Assembly: GCA_049324695.1 (NCBI GenBank)
Contig: JBMOMJ010000055.1
Span: forward strand, 248,001 to 312,000
Source: PMG-095 sp049324695
GTDB lineage: Bacteria; Myxococcota_A; Polyangia; Polyangiales; Polyangiaceae
Length of the DNA stretch: 64,000 nucleotides
Direction of reading: 5' to 3'
Made by a program: the position numbers and the translations under genes. The notes under the pieces are model-generated. The model was not told the DNA's origin and did not search any database. It saw only the letters and a list, made by a program, of their open reading frames with translations. Below, one piece after another: positions 26,144 to 35,013 of the stretch. How positions within the stretch are numbered: position 1 is the first letter of the stretch; the number at the start of each line of letters is the position of its first letter.

Positions 26144-26151
26144 ACCGTCTC

Positions 26152-26185
26152 GTCGGTCTGACAGCGCGTTTTGCTGCCTGAAATC
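26152..26185 (-). promoter_or_regulatory. Bipartite regulon element, copy 3 (RHS toxin)
   Basis: Minus strand: GATTTCAGGCAGC, 14 bases, GACCGAC. Ends 8 bases before the GTG of the RHS gene, again implying a very short or absent leader. Confidence 0.75.
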
Positions 26186-26225
26186 GTCTATCGAACCAAA
26201 GAAAGTGCTCGGGTCGATTTCGGCA

Positions 26226-26260
26226 GAAATCAGGCATCAAGACACCGCTCGTGGCCGACG
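26226..26260 (+). promoter_or_regulatory. Bipartite regulon element, copy 4 (FHA-like gene 1)
   Basis: GAAATCAGGCATC, 14 bases, GGCCGACG, then 33 bases to the ATG with a GAGGAG ribosome site between. Back to back with copy 3. Confidence 0.75.
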
Positions 26261-26293
26261 AGTGCGTGGGGCGAGCCCGACGAGAGGAGCTCC

Positions 26294-27190
26294 ATGGCAT
26301 CGAGCGAACAGCTTTGCACGGATCTTCTGCGGCCATTGTGGGTCGAGCTTCGAGTCGTCGGCCTAACTCGCGTCTTTCCCGTTGCCAGCGCCTACACCAA
26401 GCCGATCATCGTAGGCGCCGTTCCGCACGCCGACATCCGTGTCAGCCGACCCGGCGTGTTGCCCGTTCACTTTTTGATGGTGCGGCACGGCGACGAGATT
26501 TGGGTTGTGCCTGCGCCCTCCGCTGAAGTCCGGGTCAACGCTGCTCGTGTGCCAGAGGGCTACGCAATCGCGGGGCACGCGCGCATCGAGTTTTGTGGTG
26601 TGTCCGTGGACGCCTTCATCCACGAGGAATGTCCGTTCATTGATATGCAGGCCACCGTTCAGCGACTGGCCTTCGAGCACGAGCGCGCGGATCTTCCCGA
26701 ATACCTTCTCGACGATTCAGAGCCAACACGGGTTGTGATCCCGCTGGGGACAGCCGGACTACTCCGTTGCGAGGATGTCGCAACGACCGCATTCTACACG
26801 GATTCCGAATGCGCAGAACTCGCGGCGCAGAGCATCGAGGGGATCGATGAATCGGACCTCGATGCCGCGTTCGACGCCGCGGTAGCGAACAGCGCGCGAC
26901 AGATGAGCCCGGTGCGAAGCGGCATTGTCGCCCACAGAATCGTCGGCGTATTGAAAACGGAACGGTTCGTGTCTCCGTACGCTGCGGAGGCCCGCTCCGG
27001 GAACCCTTTCCAGGAAGGTTGCGCAGTAGGCGCCTCGGACCGGGGAACGGCCGCCTGCTCAAGGCTCGCAGTGCCGATGGATGGTCGACACAGCTTAGCG
27101 CCGCGCCATGTTCTGTTGCTCGCCTCGCTCGCGATCGCCGTCACGCTGCTCGTTACCTTCGGCACTGATTGGCTTTTCGCTCGGCGATAG
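26294..27190 (+). CDS. FHA-like domain protein with C-terminal TM anchor (paralogue 1)
   Basis: 298 residues from ATG 26294, preceded by GAGGAG. Residues ~15-110 read as a divergent FHA fold: ELRVVGLTRVF, IIVGAVPHADIRVSRPGVLP, VHFLMVRHGDEIWVVPAP, VRVNAARVPEG, equivalent to the GR-x(n)-D-x-x-S-x-x-H layout of phospho-Thr binders though the canonical Ser/His are altered. A ~150-residue variable region is followed by a TM helix near 272-292 (HVLLLASLAIAVTLLVTFG). Homologous over the FHA part to the protein at 37106. Transcribed divergently from the RHS toxin. Likely a membrane-tethered reader of kinase output. Confidence 0.78.
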   Translation: MASSEQLCTDLLRPLWVELRVVGLTRVFPVASAYTKPIIVGAVPHADIRVSRPGVLPVHFLMVRHGDEIWVVPAPSAEVRVNAARVPEGYAIAGHARIEFCGVSVDAFIHEECPFIDMQATVQRLAFEHERADLPEYLLDDSEPTRVVIPLGTAGLLRCEDVATTAFYTDSECAELAAQSIEGIDESDLDAAFDAAVANSARQMSPVRSGIVAHRIVGVLKTERFVSPYAAEARSGNPFQEGCAVGASDRGTAACSRLAVPMDGRHSLAPRHVLLLASLAIAVTLLVTFGTDWLFARR

Positions 27191-27798
27191 TTGAAGTCGC
27201 TGCGGGCAAGAGCCGCGCGGCTTGAGCGATTTCGAGCATCAAAGCGGTTCACATGACCGACATGTGCTTGTCAGCCGTGTGATTCGAAACCACTCCAGCG
27301 CCCGCCGGTTTCCCTTTCACCTCCCGGCCGGCGTGATCGCACGGCTGACGATTTCGAAATCCGTTCCAACAATGGAATCCCGGTTTCGGACCCCCCGAGG
27401 GACTACCGTGAAAAATCGACTCGCTTTCTTCTGGTGGCGCTCGCTTGACGACCGCTCCCGCGCCGACGTGGCCCACGTTTGGCGCATCCGCTTCGGCGCC
27501 AACTCAATCGCGACGTTCAGGGTGCCAATGACCCAGCTTTAGCTCCACAGCAGCAAAGCACGCTGAACACCGGTATCCGTTGTTTAATGCACTCGACTTG
27601 TGCCCCGTCCCGCCGGCGACCCATGTGGCGCGCAGAGCGGTGCACGCTATCGGCTGAGGCTGCTTGGAAAGCTCGACAGCTCGGCGCGCTTTGCTCTACC
27701 CACCAGTAAGTCGTCGCAAAGCGTCTCGGTCCTGTGCTCGTTTCGAGACCGGCAAAGACCAGCGTCGATGTACACACGTTGAGCCACCATCTGTCCGT
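27191..27798 (+). other. Intergenic region holding an orphan regulon element
   Basis: About 600 bases without a convincing protein gene. Short frames such as 27372-27542 lack ribosome sites and family signals. It contains the seventh copy of the bipartite element near its left end, so an unannotated small protein, decayed gene or small RNA downstream is possible. Confidence 0.5.
27228..27261 (+). promoter_or_regulatory. Bipartite regulon element, copy 5 (orphan)
   Basis: GATTTCGAGCATC, 14 bases, GACCGAC, then ATGTGCTTG. No recognisable gene follows within 500 bases. Confidence 0.65.
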
Positions 27799-28677
27799 TC
27801 AGAACCCAAGAGTTTTCTGAAGGTAGGCAGCAAGGAGCCCTGCGGCAGTTCCGCTCACGAAGTCGGCTAGACTCGACCCTAGCCGCTTGACCTTCTCCCA
27901 ATTGGGGCTCGGCTTAGTGAGCTCGCTCTTAGCCGCGATCACGATGCCACGGGCAGTCTGCGCCTCGGGCGAATCGTCCTGCGCGATCTGTTCTTCAACT
28001 TTGGTCAGCAGCTCCAGCAGCTCATCCACCGATGCGCCTACGTTCTGCCGGACGTTCGCTACAGCACGGTCTCCCGTTTGCACTGAGGCGACGGGGGCTT
28101 GGAAGTACTGGTTCACAACCTGCTGCACCACGGCATTGGGAAAGTACTCGCTTTCGTCACCACGGCCCTCGGCGGCCTTTAGCGCCTCTTCGTATGCGAC
28201 AACGCCGTCGTGCGTTAGGGAGAGCGCGCTCAACGTGGCGCCAACGATGAGGCCTTTGCCCTGTAGATATCCTTCGGCTTTTTCGAAGGCTGCGTTGTCG
28301 AGACCAGAGGCTCGCTGCAGCTCCTCTGCCTCGACATAAGCGCCGGTGCTGCTGTCGGTCAGCTCGTAGAACGTCTTCAGCAATTGGAATCGGTCACGCT
28401 GTTTCTGCTCGAGAGTGGTGGACACATTTTCCTTTCTCGAAGAAGGCGTTCGTGCCGCCTTCTTCAGTTCCAGCAATTCGTGCCCCAATTCCGTGAGCAT
28501 GTATCCGTTTCCCCGCAGCCCATGAAATCGAATCAGCCCGCGGACGCGCAGCTCGTCCCAGTCGGTGCTTCTGTCGCCACGAGCAAAGTACCAGACGTGC
28601 CAGTCCTTTGGTGCCCCGTCGACGTACCAATCCACGAGTTGTTCGAAGCACTTCTGAGCTCCCAAAGTGAAAGACAT
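27799..28677 (-). CDS. Winged-helix-like hypothetical protein
   Basis: 292 residues from ATG 28677. The N-terminal ~75 residues look like a winged helix (WDELRVRGLIRFHGLRGNG, YMLTELGHELLELKK); the middle contains another helical DNA-binding-like unit (ASGLDNAAFEKAEGYLQGKG, ALSLTHDGVVAYEEA). The C-terminal part is helical and ends with a hydrophobic segment (LADFVSGTAAGLLAAYLQK), possibly membrane-associating. Third gene of the operon with the XRE-ImmA/IrrE protein (19-base gap). Function unknown; could be an effector paired with that regulator. Confidence 0.68.
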   Translation of the reverse strand: MSFTLGAQKCFEQLVDWYVDGAPKDWHVWYFARGDRSTDWDELRVRGLIRFHGLRGNGYMLTELGHELLELKKAARTPSSRKENVSTTLEQKQRDRFQLLKTFYELTDSSTGAYVEAEELQRASGLDNAAFEKAEGYLQGKGLIVGATLSALSLTHDGVVAYEEALKAAEGRGDESEYFPNAVVQQVVNQYFQAPVASVQTGDRAVANVRQNVGASVDELLELLTKVEEQIAQDDSPEAQTARGIVIAAKSELTKPSPNWEKVKRLGSSLADFVSGTAAGLLAAYLQKTLGF

Positions 28678-28696
28678 CTGCTGACAACCGTCCACG

Positions 28697-29749
28697 CTAT
28701 CTGACGAGTCGCAGGGCTGGCGCAATCCCGCCGGAAAGGTTTTTCAACTCGTACTCATCCAGGTACAAGAGGCGTCGCAACTGGTCCGGCGTGTACCCCA
28801 GCTCTTCAAGATGAAATTCCAGGACCTCCTTGAAAAGCGTGGTCTCCTCGCGCGCAACAAGGTCAGGTTCGTTCGTGCGGGAATAACCAGATCTGCTCAG
28901 TTGAACGTAGAGATACCGGCGCTGCCGCTCTGTGATGGATCCAAGATCCAACGCTCGCCGCATGAGCGTTTGCATCGACACTCCCCAGAGCTCCTTGAGC
29001 GACGCTAGCTTCTGAAGATTCAGCCGCGACAAGTATGGCCGCACATCGTGCGACGGAAGAAGCAGTGATGAAGCAAAGTTGTTCGCGTCCTCTTCGAGTT
29101 CTGGACGAGGGACGCCTCGCGTATCGAAGAGCAAATGAGACAGCTCGTGCGCCAACGTAAAGCGCCAACGATCACCCGGCAGGTCGCCGCGGACCATGAT
29201 TACGGGCCCGATCTCGGCCTCAAAGAAGCTCAGTCCGTCGACCTTATCGGTCCCAAAATCGGCGCGAAGGATCAGTACACCGAGATTCTCCAGCATCGCC
29301 GTGAGATTTGGGATGGGGCCAGGCCGCACCTCCCACGCACTTCGAAGCTGAATCGCGATCTTATCAAACCAAGCTCTTCCAGCGCCGGCCTCCATGGCGG
29401 CAATCCGCGACTCCGGAATGTCGACGGACCGAAGCAACTTCTTCAGCGCCAGCAACCGCACGTTTGCGTAGGCCCGTATCTGTCTCTGCACGGATCCGGA
29501 CACGCTCTGCTGTTTCCTGAAAAAACCTACCGAGAGCTCTTTCAGTCTCCATGCCTCAGAGAAGAACGACGACTCGTAGTTGAGCGTCGTAGCAAGTCGC
29601 TCCACGAGTTCCTGCTCGGGAGCGAGTTGCCCGTTCTCGAGCTTCGAGATCGTTCCTTGTGCCACGTTCAGGGCGAGCGCGAGCTGGCGCTGAGTCAGGC
29701 CGCGTGACTCACGCGCAAGAACGACCATGTCAGGGTTGACCTGGGCCAC
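28697..29749 (-). CDS. XRE HTH plus ImmA/IrrE metallopeptidase
   Basis: 350 residues from GTG 29749, chosen because GGAGG lies upstream and the longer opening at 29920 is not protein-like. Residues ~8-62 are an XRE HTH (LARESRGLTQRQLALALNV, QGTISKLENGQLAP). Residues ~150-270 are an ImmA/IrrE (COG2856) peptidase with HELSH at 201-205 and a downstream acidic helix (LEEDANNFASSLLLP) for the third ligand. This Xre-COG2856 fusion is typical of stress- or phage-responsive derepression switches. Preceded by the 200-residue gene with which such proteins are very often paired. Confidence 0.88.
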   Translation of the reverse strand: MAQVNPDMVVLARESRGLTQRQLALALNVAQGTISKLENGQLAPEQELVERLATTLNYESSFFSEAWRLKELSVGFFRKQQSVSGSVQRQIRAYANVRLLALKKLLRSVDIPESRIAAMEAGAGRAWFDKIAIQLRSAWEVRPGPIPNLTAMLENLGVLILRADFGTDKVDGLSFFEAEIGPVIMVRGDLPGDRWRFTLAHELSHLLFDTRGVPRPELEEDANNFASSLLLPSHDVRPYLSRLNLQKLASLKELWGVSMQTLMRRALDLGSITERQRRYLYVQLSRSGYSRTNEPDLVAREETTLFKEVLEFHLEELGYTPDQLRRLLYLDEYELKNLSGGIAPALRLVR

Positions 29750-29808
29750 GAACCAAACCTCCGTTGGAAAAAAACATCCACACGTGCGCCCGAAACGGCC
29801 ACACTTGC

Positions 29809-30411
29809 TCAGGAGTTCTTGTTCTTGCGCCCTCCCTCGATGATCTTGAACGGGCTCGATTGCGCTTTGCGTCGGACGCGCTTGGCAGCGGCTGCTGGCG
29901 CGTCCTTCTTTTTCGGCCACGTGAATACAACCTTCTTCGCGGGGCGCTCGGGCAATTCAAACTGCCAGAGGATCTCTTCGCCATGGAAGCAGGAGGCCGA
30001 AATCTCGGTTAGCTCCGTTCCAAGCTCATTGATTCGATACCCCACCGTAACGCGAACGAAGTCGTCAACGCACCGCAGGCTCGGCTGCCGCGAAAAGGCC
30101 AACGCGGCCTGGGTCGGGTAATTCGACGGGCGACCGGTGTCGTCTAACTTTTTGAAAACAACGCTGAGCTGCTGATCGATGACAAGAATGCACCGGCCAT
30201 CGGTCTCAACGAACTTGTGGCCAGCGAAGCGACCGCGCGCCTTCTCGATGATCAACTCCCAGAGGATGTTTGCCCGCCCCCGAGGCGTGCACGATGGAAG
30301 CCGCTTCGAGAGCTCCTTCCACTGGGCCCATGCTTCCGTCACGCACTCGCGCAAGTCGAACTCGCGGTCGCCGAGCTTCTTCCGCGTCGCCTCCATAGAC
30401 AAAACACTCAT
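29809..30411 (-). CDS. Conserved partner protein of ImmA/IrrE regulators
   Basis: 200 residues, start MSVLSMEATRKKLGDREFD at 30411. The blocks LRECVTEAWAQWKELSKRLP, RGRANILWELIIEKARGRF and DTGRPSNYPTQAALAFSRQ belong to a protein type I recall occurring directly upstream of XRE-ImmA/IrrE genes in many bacteria; biochemical role unknown. The C-terminus is Lys/Arg/Ala-rich (KRVRRKAQSSPFKII) and may bind nucleic acid. First gene of the three-gene operon; an 18-bp palindrome lies upstream. Confidence 0.75.
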   Translation of the reverse strand: MSVLSMEATRKKLGDREFDLRECVTEAWAQWKELSKRLPSCTPRGRANILWELIIEKARGRFAGHKFVETDGRCILVIDQQLSVVFKKLDDTGRPSNYPTQAALAFSRQPSLRCVDDFVRVTVGYRINELGTELTEISASCFHGEEILWQFELPERPAKKVVFTWPKKKDAPAAAAKRVRRKAQSSPFKIIEGGRKNKNS

Positions 30412-30477
30412 CCGTCAGAGCTCCTGAACTAGCTACAAACGCATGAATATCACGCCTGAGTGTCAGAAAGGAAGAAA

Positions 30478-30495
30478 AATATTCCTAGGAATATT
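30478..30495. promoter_or_regulatory. Perfect 18-bp palindrome, candidate XRE operator
   Basis: AATATTCCTAGGAATATT, with an extra half-site ATTCCTGG immediately to the right. Lies ~70 bases upstream of the ATG at 30411 in an AT-rich patch, the expected site for autoregulation by the XRE protein of the operon. Confidence 0.6.
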
Positions 30496-31229
30496 CCTGG
30501 GGCGCGTTCGGGCGAAACCCTCGAGCCGGCAGGAAAGCAGGCGAACGAGCTGGTCACAGGAATCTTATAGCTCACACCAATCTTATTGAGGGGAGCGCCG
30601 TGATCGTCGGCTCCGCGCCACGACCAAAGCGCCCCGTGTCGCGCCAAGCGCTGCTTGGCTCCGCCCGCTTGAGTGGACTGGAGACGTCGCGGCAGCGGTC
30701 AAAGCCGGCCGGGCCGAGGTGACCCCGGCTGAACGTTGCGGATCTGGGCGTGGGAACCCGCTGAAATCGTGAGTGGCTGCACCATCGGGGAGTCGCTGCT
30801 CGTGCTTGCAATCTGCCGCGCCAAGTGTGCGCGCGCCCAGGGCCTCGGAAGGACCGAAGTCTGCGCGCGCCGCCCGGATGACGGGTGAGGCACGCAACGG
30901 CAGACGGGGGTGCGTCGCAGGCTGCCCATCACGCGGGAAGCGGCCGAGGCGCGGCGACGACGGTAGGCCGGCTCCAGCAGCAAAATTGACGGAGGTCCTG
31001 CCCGCTCCCTTCCACAGCAGTTGGGACCGAATCCAGGACGAACGCCGCGCGACGGGCCCCACGAAGCCGCCGAAGCGCAGCAGAGCCTTGGCGACTCGGT
31101 GACGAGGGCTTAGTCGACGTCCCGCAGCGCTCCGGTACCGACCTGGTCTATTTCGGACTGTACCCCGTCATCCCTGGGCTGCGCCTCAGCGCGGCCGTTT
31201 CGTCTAGAAACTCAGAGGCGGCGATTCGG
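30496..31229. other. GC-rich intergenic region, no supported gene
   Basis: About 730 bases between two genes on the minus strand. All frames are short or of Arg/Pro/Ser-rich shadow composition; no ribosome site, RNA fold or copy of the bipartite element is seen. Confidence 0.45.
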
Positions 31230-34200
31230 TCATTCCCCGGTCAGGGAACCGAGGCACGACGTGTTGATGGCAGTCGCCTTGCTCTTGCGCGGTAGCGCCT
31301 TGTGTTTCACGCGGATCACTACGTCTTCGAGACGATCGAGATGCAAGTCGGAGTTTTGCGGCACGATGCTGCCCGACGGGATCGTGAGCTTCCAGGTGGC
31401 GCGCGCGACCGATTGACCAAACAGAAAACTGTTGGGATTCGTTTCGCCGAAGCTGTTTACACCGGCGTCGATGGCTGCGATGAGATCGCCGCTGAGGCTC
31501 CAGTTGATGATGCGCGACGAGTCGCATTCGCGGAGGAGAGCGCCGCCGTTGAGTGCAACGACGACTTGAGCCTGATTGTCGCCCTGGAAGTCGCCCACGA
31601 GCTGCGCCTGGATGGCCGCTACCTTGTCGTTGCACAGATTGGTTGCCCAGAGCTGGTTTCCGGGTTGCAAGTTCGTGCTGAAACTGAAGGTAAGGTCGCC
31701 GCTCGAGTCAAAGTTCTCGTTGCGGAGCACGGCGCGACGAAAGAGCTCGCCTTCGCTTAGTTGGGCGCCAGTGACCTCGTCGGTGCGTGGCCCGATCACG
31801 CCCAGCATGCGTCGTACGGAAAACGTCGTTACGTAATCCTGTGGCTGTCCAAAGGCGAGGAAGTAGTCGTTGTAGATCGTCCGCATGCAGTTGGTGAGCG
31901 CGTTCATGCCGGCTTCGTTGTATGCACCGAGCACGGCGCGCCCGAGTGCATCACCCAACGGGCGATTCATCTCGTACTCGAGCGCACGGCCCGCGCGATA
32001 GAGCCAGGTCTGCGCATTGGCGCGCGAGTCGATGGCCTTCAGCGCCGAACTGCTCGCGAGAACGCGGAAGATCGGGTCTGTGAGCGGACTCTCCGCGATG
32101 CGAGACATCGACCGGGTGCGTGATTCGAACGTTCGCTTCGCCTTCTCGAGCAGGTCTCGTTCGCGCAGCTTCGACAATGTTACGCCGAGCCCCTCCTGCT
32201 GAATGTCGAGACTGGCGCCAGCGATGTCGATAAGCTGCTTTTGGATTTCGGCTTCGCCCGCGAGAAGCTCGACTTGCTTTTCGTCGGCGAGAGCCCGGAG
32301 CGCTTGAGCATTTTCGAGCTCCTGCCGCGATGCTTGGATCGCGGTTCGTTGCGCTTCGAGCATGCCCATGGCGAGGGCCTCACCAAGAGGGGCGCCGCCG
32401 TTCATGATGTTGGCGTGCGAAGCTATTTCGATCGTTTTCTGAGCGATGTTCACGATCCCTTCCGCGACGATGGAGGCAATCTTCTGCTCGCCGGCACTGT
32501 CCGTGAACGCGATCGCATCCGCGCGAACGCGCTGGGTATCTGCTAATTGCTTTTCGTAGATGGCAAGCTTCTGCTGCATCCCGCACAGGTGCGCTTGGGC
32601 AGACTGCAGGCGACCCTGTGCAAGTTGGATCTCGATGCCGAGTTCAGCAAACTGTCCCGCACCGTCCGCTCCGCAACGCACCCAGTCGTCGTCGGTCTTG
32701 ATGTCCGCGATGTGAAAACTCGGCCCGCAGATTTCTAGAATCTCTGAGTCGAAGCGGTTCTGAACGTTTTCGAGCTCGGTGCGAAGTCCTGCGGCATTCT
32801 GCTCAAATTCGCGCTTGTTGATCGTGAACGCGGTCTCGTCTGCTGCTTGGAGCTCGAGCGCAGGTTTCGCTAGCTGCAGGAGCAGCTCGAAATTGTTGCT
32901 TACTCCCGTCGCTGCGCCCGAAGCAATCGGAACATCACCGTCGGGCACGCCGAAAGTTACGCCTCCCTGTTGAAGTGCCTGGAAGCCCCGGTCAGCGAGC
33001 GTGAGGCTGCCGACGAATTCATTGCCGAGATTCGGCGGCGCGCCCCAACTCTCCAGCACTGCCGATAGCGCAATCGCTTCAAGCAGTCCGAGCACGCCGC
33101 GCTCCTGGGCCGCGTTCAGCTTCGCGTCCTGCGTCTTCGTGAGGTCAGATGCATCCAGCCGCGCTTGCTCACCATCTATGGTGTGCTGGACGTAAAGGGC
33201 TCGCGCGAGCGCTCGACCCGCGGGGTAGTTTGTGACCGTTGAGTCCTTACTGGCAGGATCTCCCGCGGCAATCGCTACGGGCAAGTCCTTGAGATACTGT
33301 AGCGCGCCAGAGCTCAGGACGAACGTGAGCGGGGCGTTGAGCACCGCCCGGGCGCTCTTGAAGAGGTCGGATTGTGCCTGCGTGCCCTTCTGAAAAGACA
33401 GCTTTACTCCTTCGACGATGTGGTGTTGCGCTACGAACAGCGCGGGCGCGAGCGTGCGCGCGAACACGCGATTGTATGCCGCGTACGCGGGCATCAGTTC
33501 CGTTTTCGTGTTCCAAGGAGTGTCTGCGATCGCTCGCAGCGCGCAAGCAAGCGGGGGCGTGTAGGCGCAGTCGGCGTTCGCGCTGAGATCGGTGAGCCCT
33601 GTGCGCGCTAGTTCGGCTGAACACGCCTGCGCTAGGGCGTGCACACTGTCATCGATCGAGCGAGGCCCGGCCAGAGCAGCAGCGAGCGGCATGTAGTACC
33701 TGTCCTCGAGCTCTTGAATGCCTCGAAGGCCCCCGACAGAAGGACCCACGTACCGAGTCCACGTCGCGCCGCTCTGCACAAAGCAGCTACCGAAGCCCTC
33801 GTCGCCATGCGCCCATCCAGCAAACACGTCGATGGGCGCGAACGCCTTGCCTCCAACCACCGGCATACTGTTCCCCGGAACCTCGAATGCAACCGACTCG
33901 GCAGCCTCGCGCGGCTCGAGGTAAACGGAGCCGTCGAGCGCGATCGGCTGAGCCAGAATGCCATAAACGATCTCGCGGAAAGTCCCCTCTAGGCGGCCTC
34001 CAGCGCTAGCGTCCGAGCTCGGCTTTAGAGCGAAGGTGATCTGACGCCCGAGCGGTCGTTGGAATCGATTGCGGTTCCCCCCGAAGTCCGCTGCGATGCT
34101 TTGGGTGACCGTGACGTTCAGCCCATCGCTGAATGTGAACGACCCCTTTCCCGCAGCCACCTTGCCGGCGATCCGCGGGAAGGTCATCGAGTATTTGGGA

Positions 34201-34976
34201 TCGAGTCCCATGACAACGTCTCCGTGGTCGTCGCGTATGACAGCGGCAATGCCAACGTCGCCGAATGCGGTGCCTCCAGTGGAGTAACGCATCACTCCTT
34301 GGTACTGCCCGCTCAGCCCAACCCGAATGGATGGACTCACGAGGGCGTCCCCCAAATTCGTGTGGACCAAAATAGTGCCTGGTGTGACCGTGCCAGTGAG
34401 ACCTTGGGGGTTCACTTTGAAGGTCAGCTTGGTGTGGTCCTGAAATGAACCACGTTCACTTCCGACCAGGGAGAGGAAGGGCGCTCGCAAGTCGACGCGA
34501 TACTCCACCAACCCCTTAGCCGTGCTGCTGAGGTTCACTTCGAACGTCGAATCGGACTCTTGGAGTTCGAAGGCTGCCGGTGCTGCGGTGATGACTCCGC
34601 TCAGGCTCGCAGCCGGGGGCGGATCTGCATCTGCAGTTGCCGATGGCAAACAACGACCTCGCGGCGAACACACGAGCCCCTTCGCGCACGGGATCTGCTC
34701 GTTGCAGTCCTGAACGCATTCCCCCAGGTCGCAGTGGGTGCCTTGCACGCAATCAGCGCTGATGATGCAACCTGCATCGTTGCTCCGCGGCGCAGTGCTG
34801 CCGAGCGCATCAGCTCCAGAGGCACCGCCATCGCCTCCTGCTCCCGCCTGGGCACCCGTGCTCGATTCGCCCGCCGCGCCAGCGTCGGCGCCTGCCGATG
34901 CAGCGGCGTGCTCACGATGCTCGCACGCCACAAGTCCGAGTACGCAACACAACCAATACGATAGATGCTTCTTCAT
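31230..34976 (-). CDS. Very large lipoprotein with long coiled-coil segment
   Basis: 1248 residues from ATG 34976 (upstream opening ignored because the signal peptide starts here). Lipobox LVAC with lipidated Cys ~18, then a Gly/Ala linker and a Cys-rich patch (~75-115: DCVQGTHCDLGECVQDC, CAKGLVCSPRGRCLP) like those in myxobacterial surface lipoproteins. A beta-rich region follows (~130-350), then mainly helical sequence with an extended coiled coil around 725-960 (ELENVQNRF, RLQSAQAHLCGMQQKLAIY). The C-terminus is beta-rich. It starts 37 bases after the Gly-rich lipoprotein, same operon. No family recognised; probably a surface structural protein. Confidence 0.8.
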   Translation of the reverse strand: MKKHLSYWLCCVLGLVACEHREHAAASAGADAGAAGESSTGAQAGAGGDGGASGADALGSTAPRSNDAGCIISADCVQGTHCDLGECVQDCNEQIPCAKGLVCSPRGRCLPSATADADPPPAASLSGVITAAPAAFELQESDSTFEVNLSSTAKGLVEYRVDLRAPFLSLVGSERGSFQDHTKLTFKVNPQGLTGTVTPGTILVHTNLGDALVSPSIRVGLSGQYQGVMRYSTGGTAFGDVGIAAVIRDDHGDVVMGLDPKYSMTFPRIAGKVAAGKGSFTFSDGLNVTVTQSIAADFGGNRNRFQRPLGRQITFALKPSSDASAGGRLEGTFREIVYGILAQPIALDGSVYLEPREAAESVAFEVPGNSMPVVGGKAFAPIDVFAGWAHGDEGFGSCFVQSGATWTRYVGPSVGGLRGIQELEDRYYMPLAAALAGPRSIDDSVHALAQACSAELARTGLTDLSANADCAYTPPLACALRAIADTPWNTKTELMPAYAAYNRVFARTLAPALFVAQHHIVEGVKLSFQKGTQAQSDLFKSARAVLNAPLTFVLSSGALQYLKDLPVAIAAGDPASKDSTVTNYPAGRALARALYVQHTIDGEQARLDASDLTKTQDAKLNAAQERGVLGLLEAIALSAVLESWGAPPNLGNEFVGSLTLADRGFQALQQGGVTFGVPDGDVPIASGAATGVSNNFELLLQLAKPALELQAADETAFTINKREFEQNAAGLRTELENVQNRFDSEILEICGPSFHIADIKTDDDWVRCGADGAGQFAELGIEIQLAQGRLQSAQAHLCGMQQKLAIYEKQLADTQRVRADAIAFTDSAGEQKIASIVAEGIVNIAQKTIEIASHANIMNGGAPLGEALAMGMLEAQRTAIQASRQELENAQALRALADEKQVELLAGEAEIQKQLIDIAGASLDIQQEGLGVTLSKLRERDLLEKAKRTFESRTRSMSRIAESPLTDPIFRVLASSSALKAIDSRANAQTWLYRAGRALEYEMNRPLGDALGRAVLGAYNEAGMNALTNCMRTIYNDYFLAFGQPQDYVTTFSVRRMLGVIGPRTDEVTGAQLSEGELFRRAVLRNENFDSSGDLTFSFSTNLQPGNQLWATNLCNDKVAAIQAQLVGDFQGDNQAQVVVALNGGALLRECDSSRIINWSLSGDLIAAIDAGVNSFGETNPNSFLFGQSVARATWKLTIPSGSIVPQNSDLHLDRLEDVVIRVKHKALPRKSKATAINTSCLGSLTGE

Positions 34977-35013
34977 GTGCCTTCCATTCGTCAACCAGAG
35001 CGGTGAGATCCGA

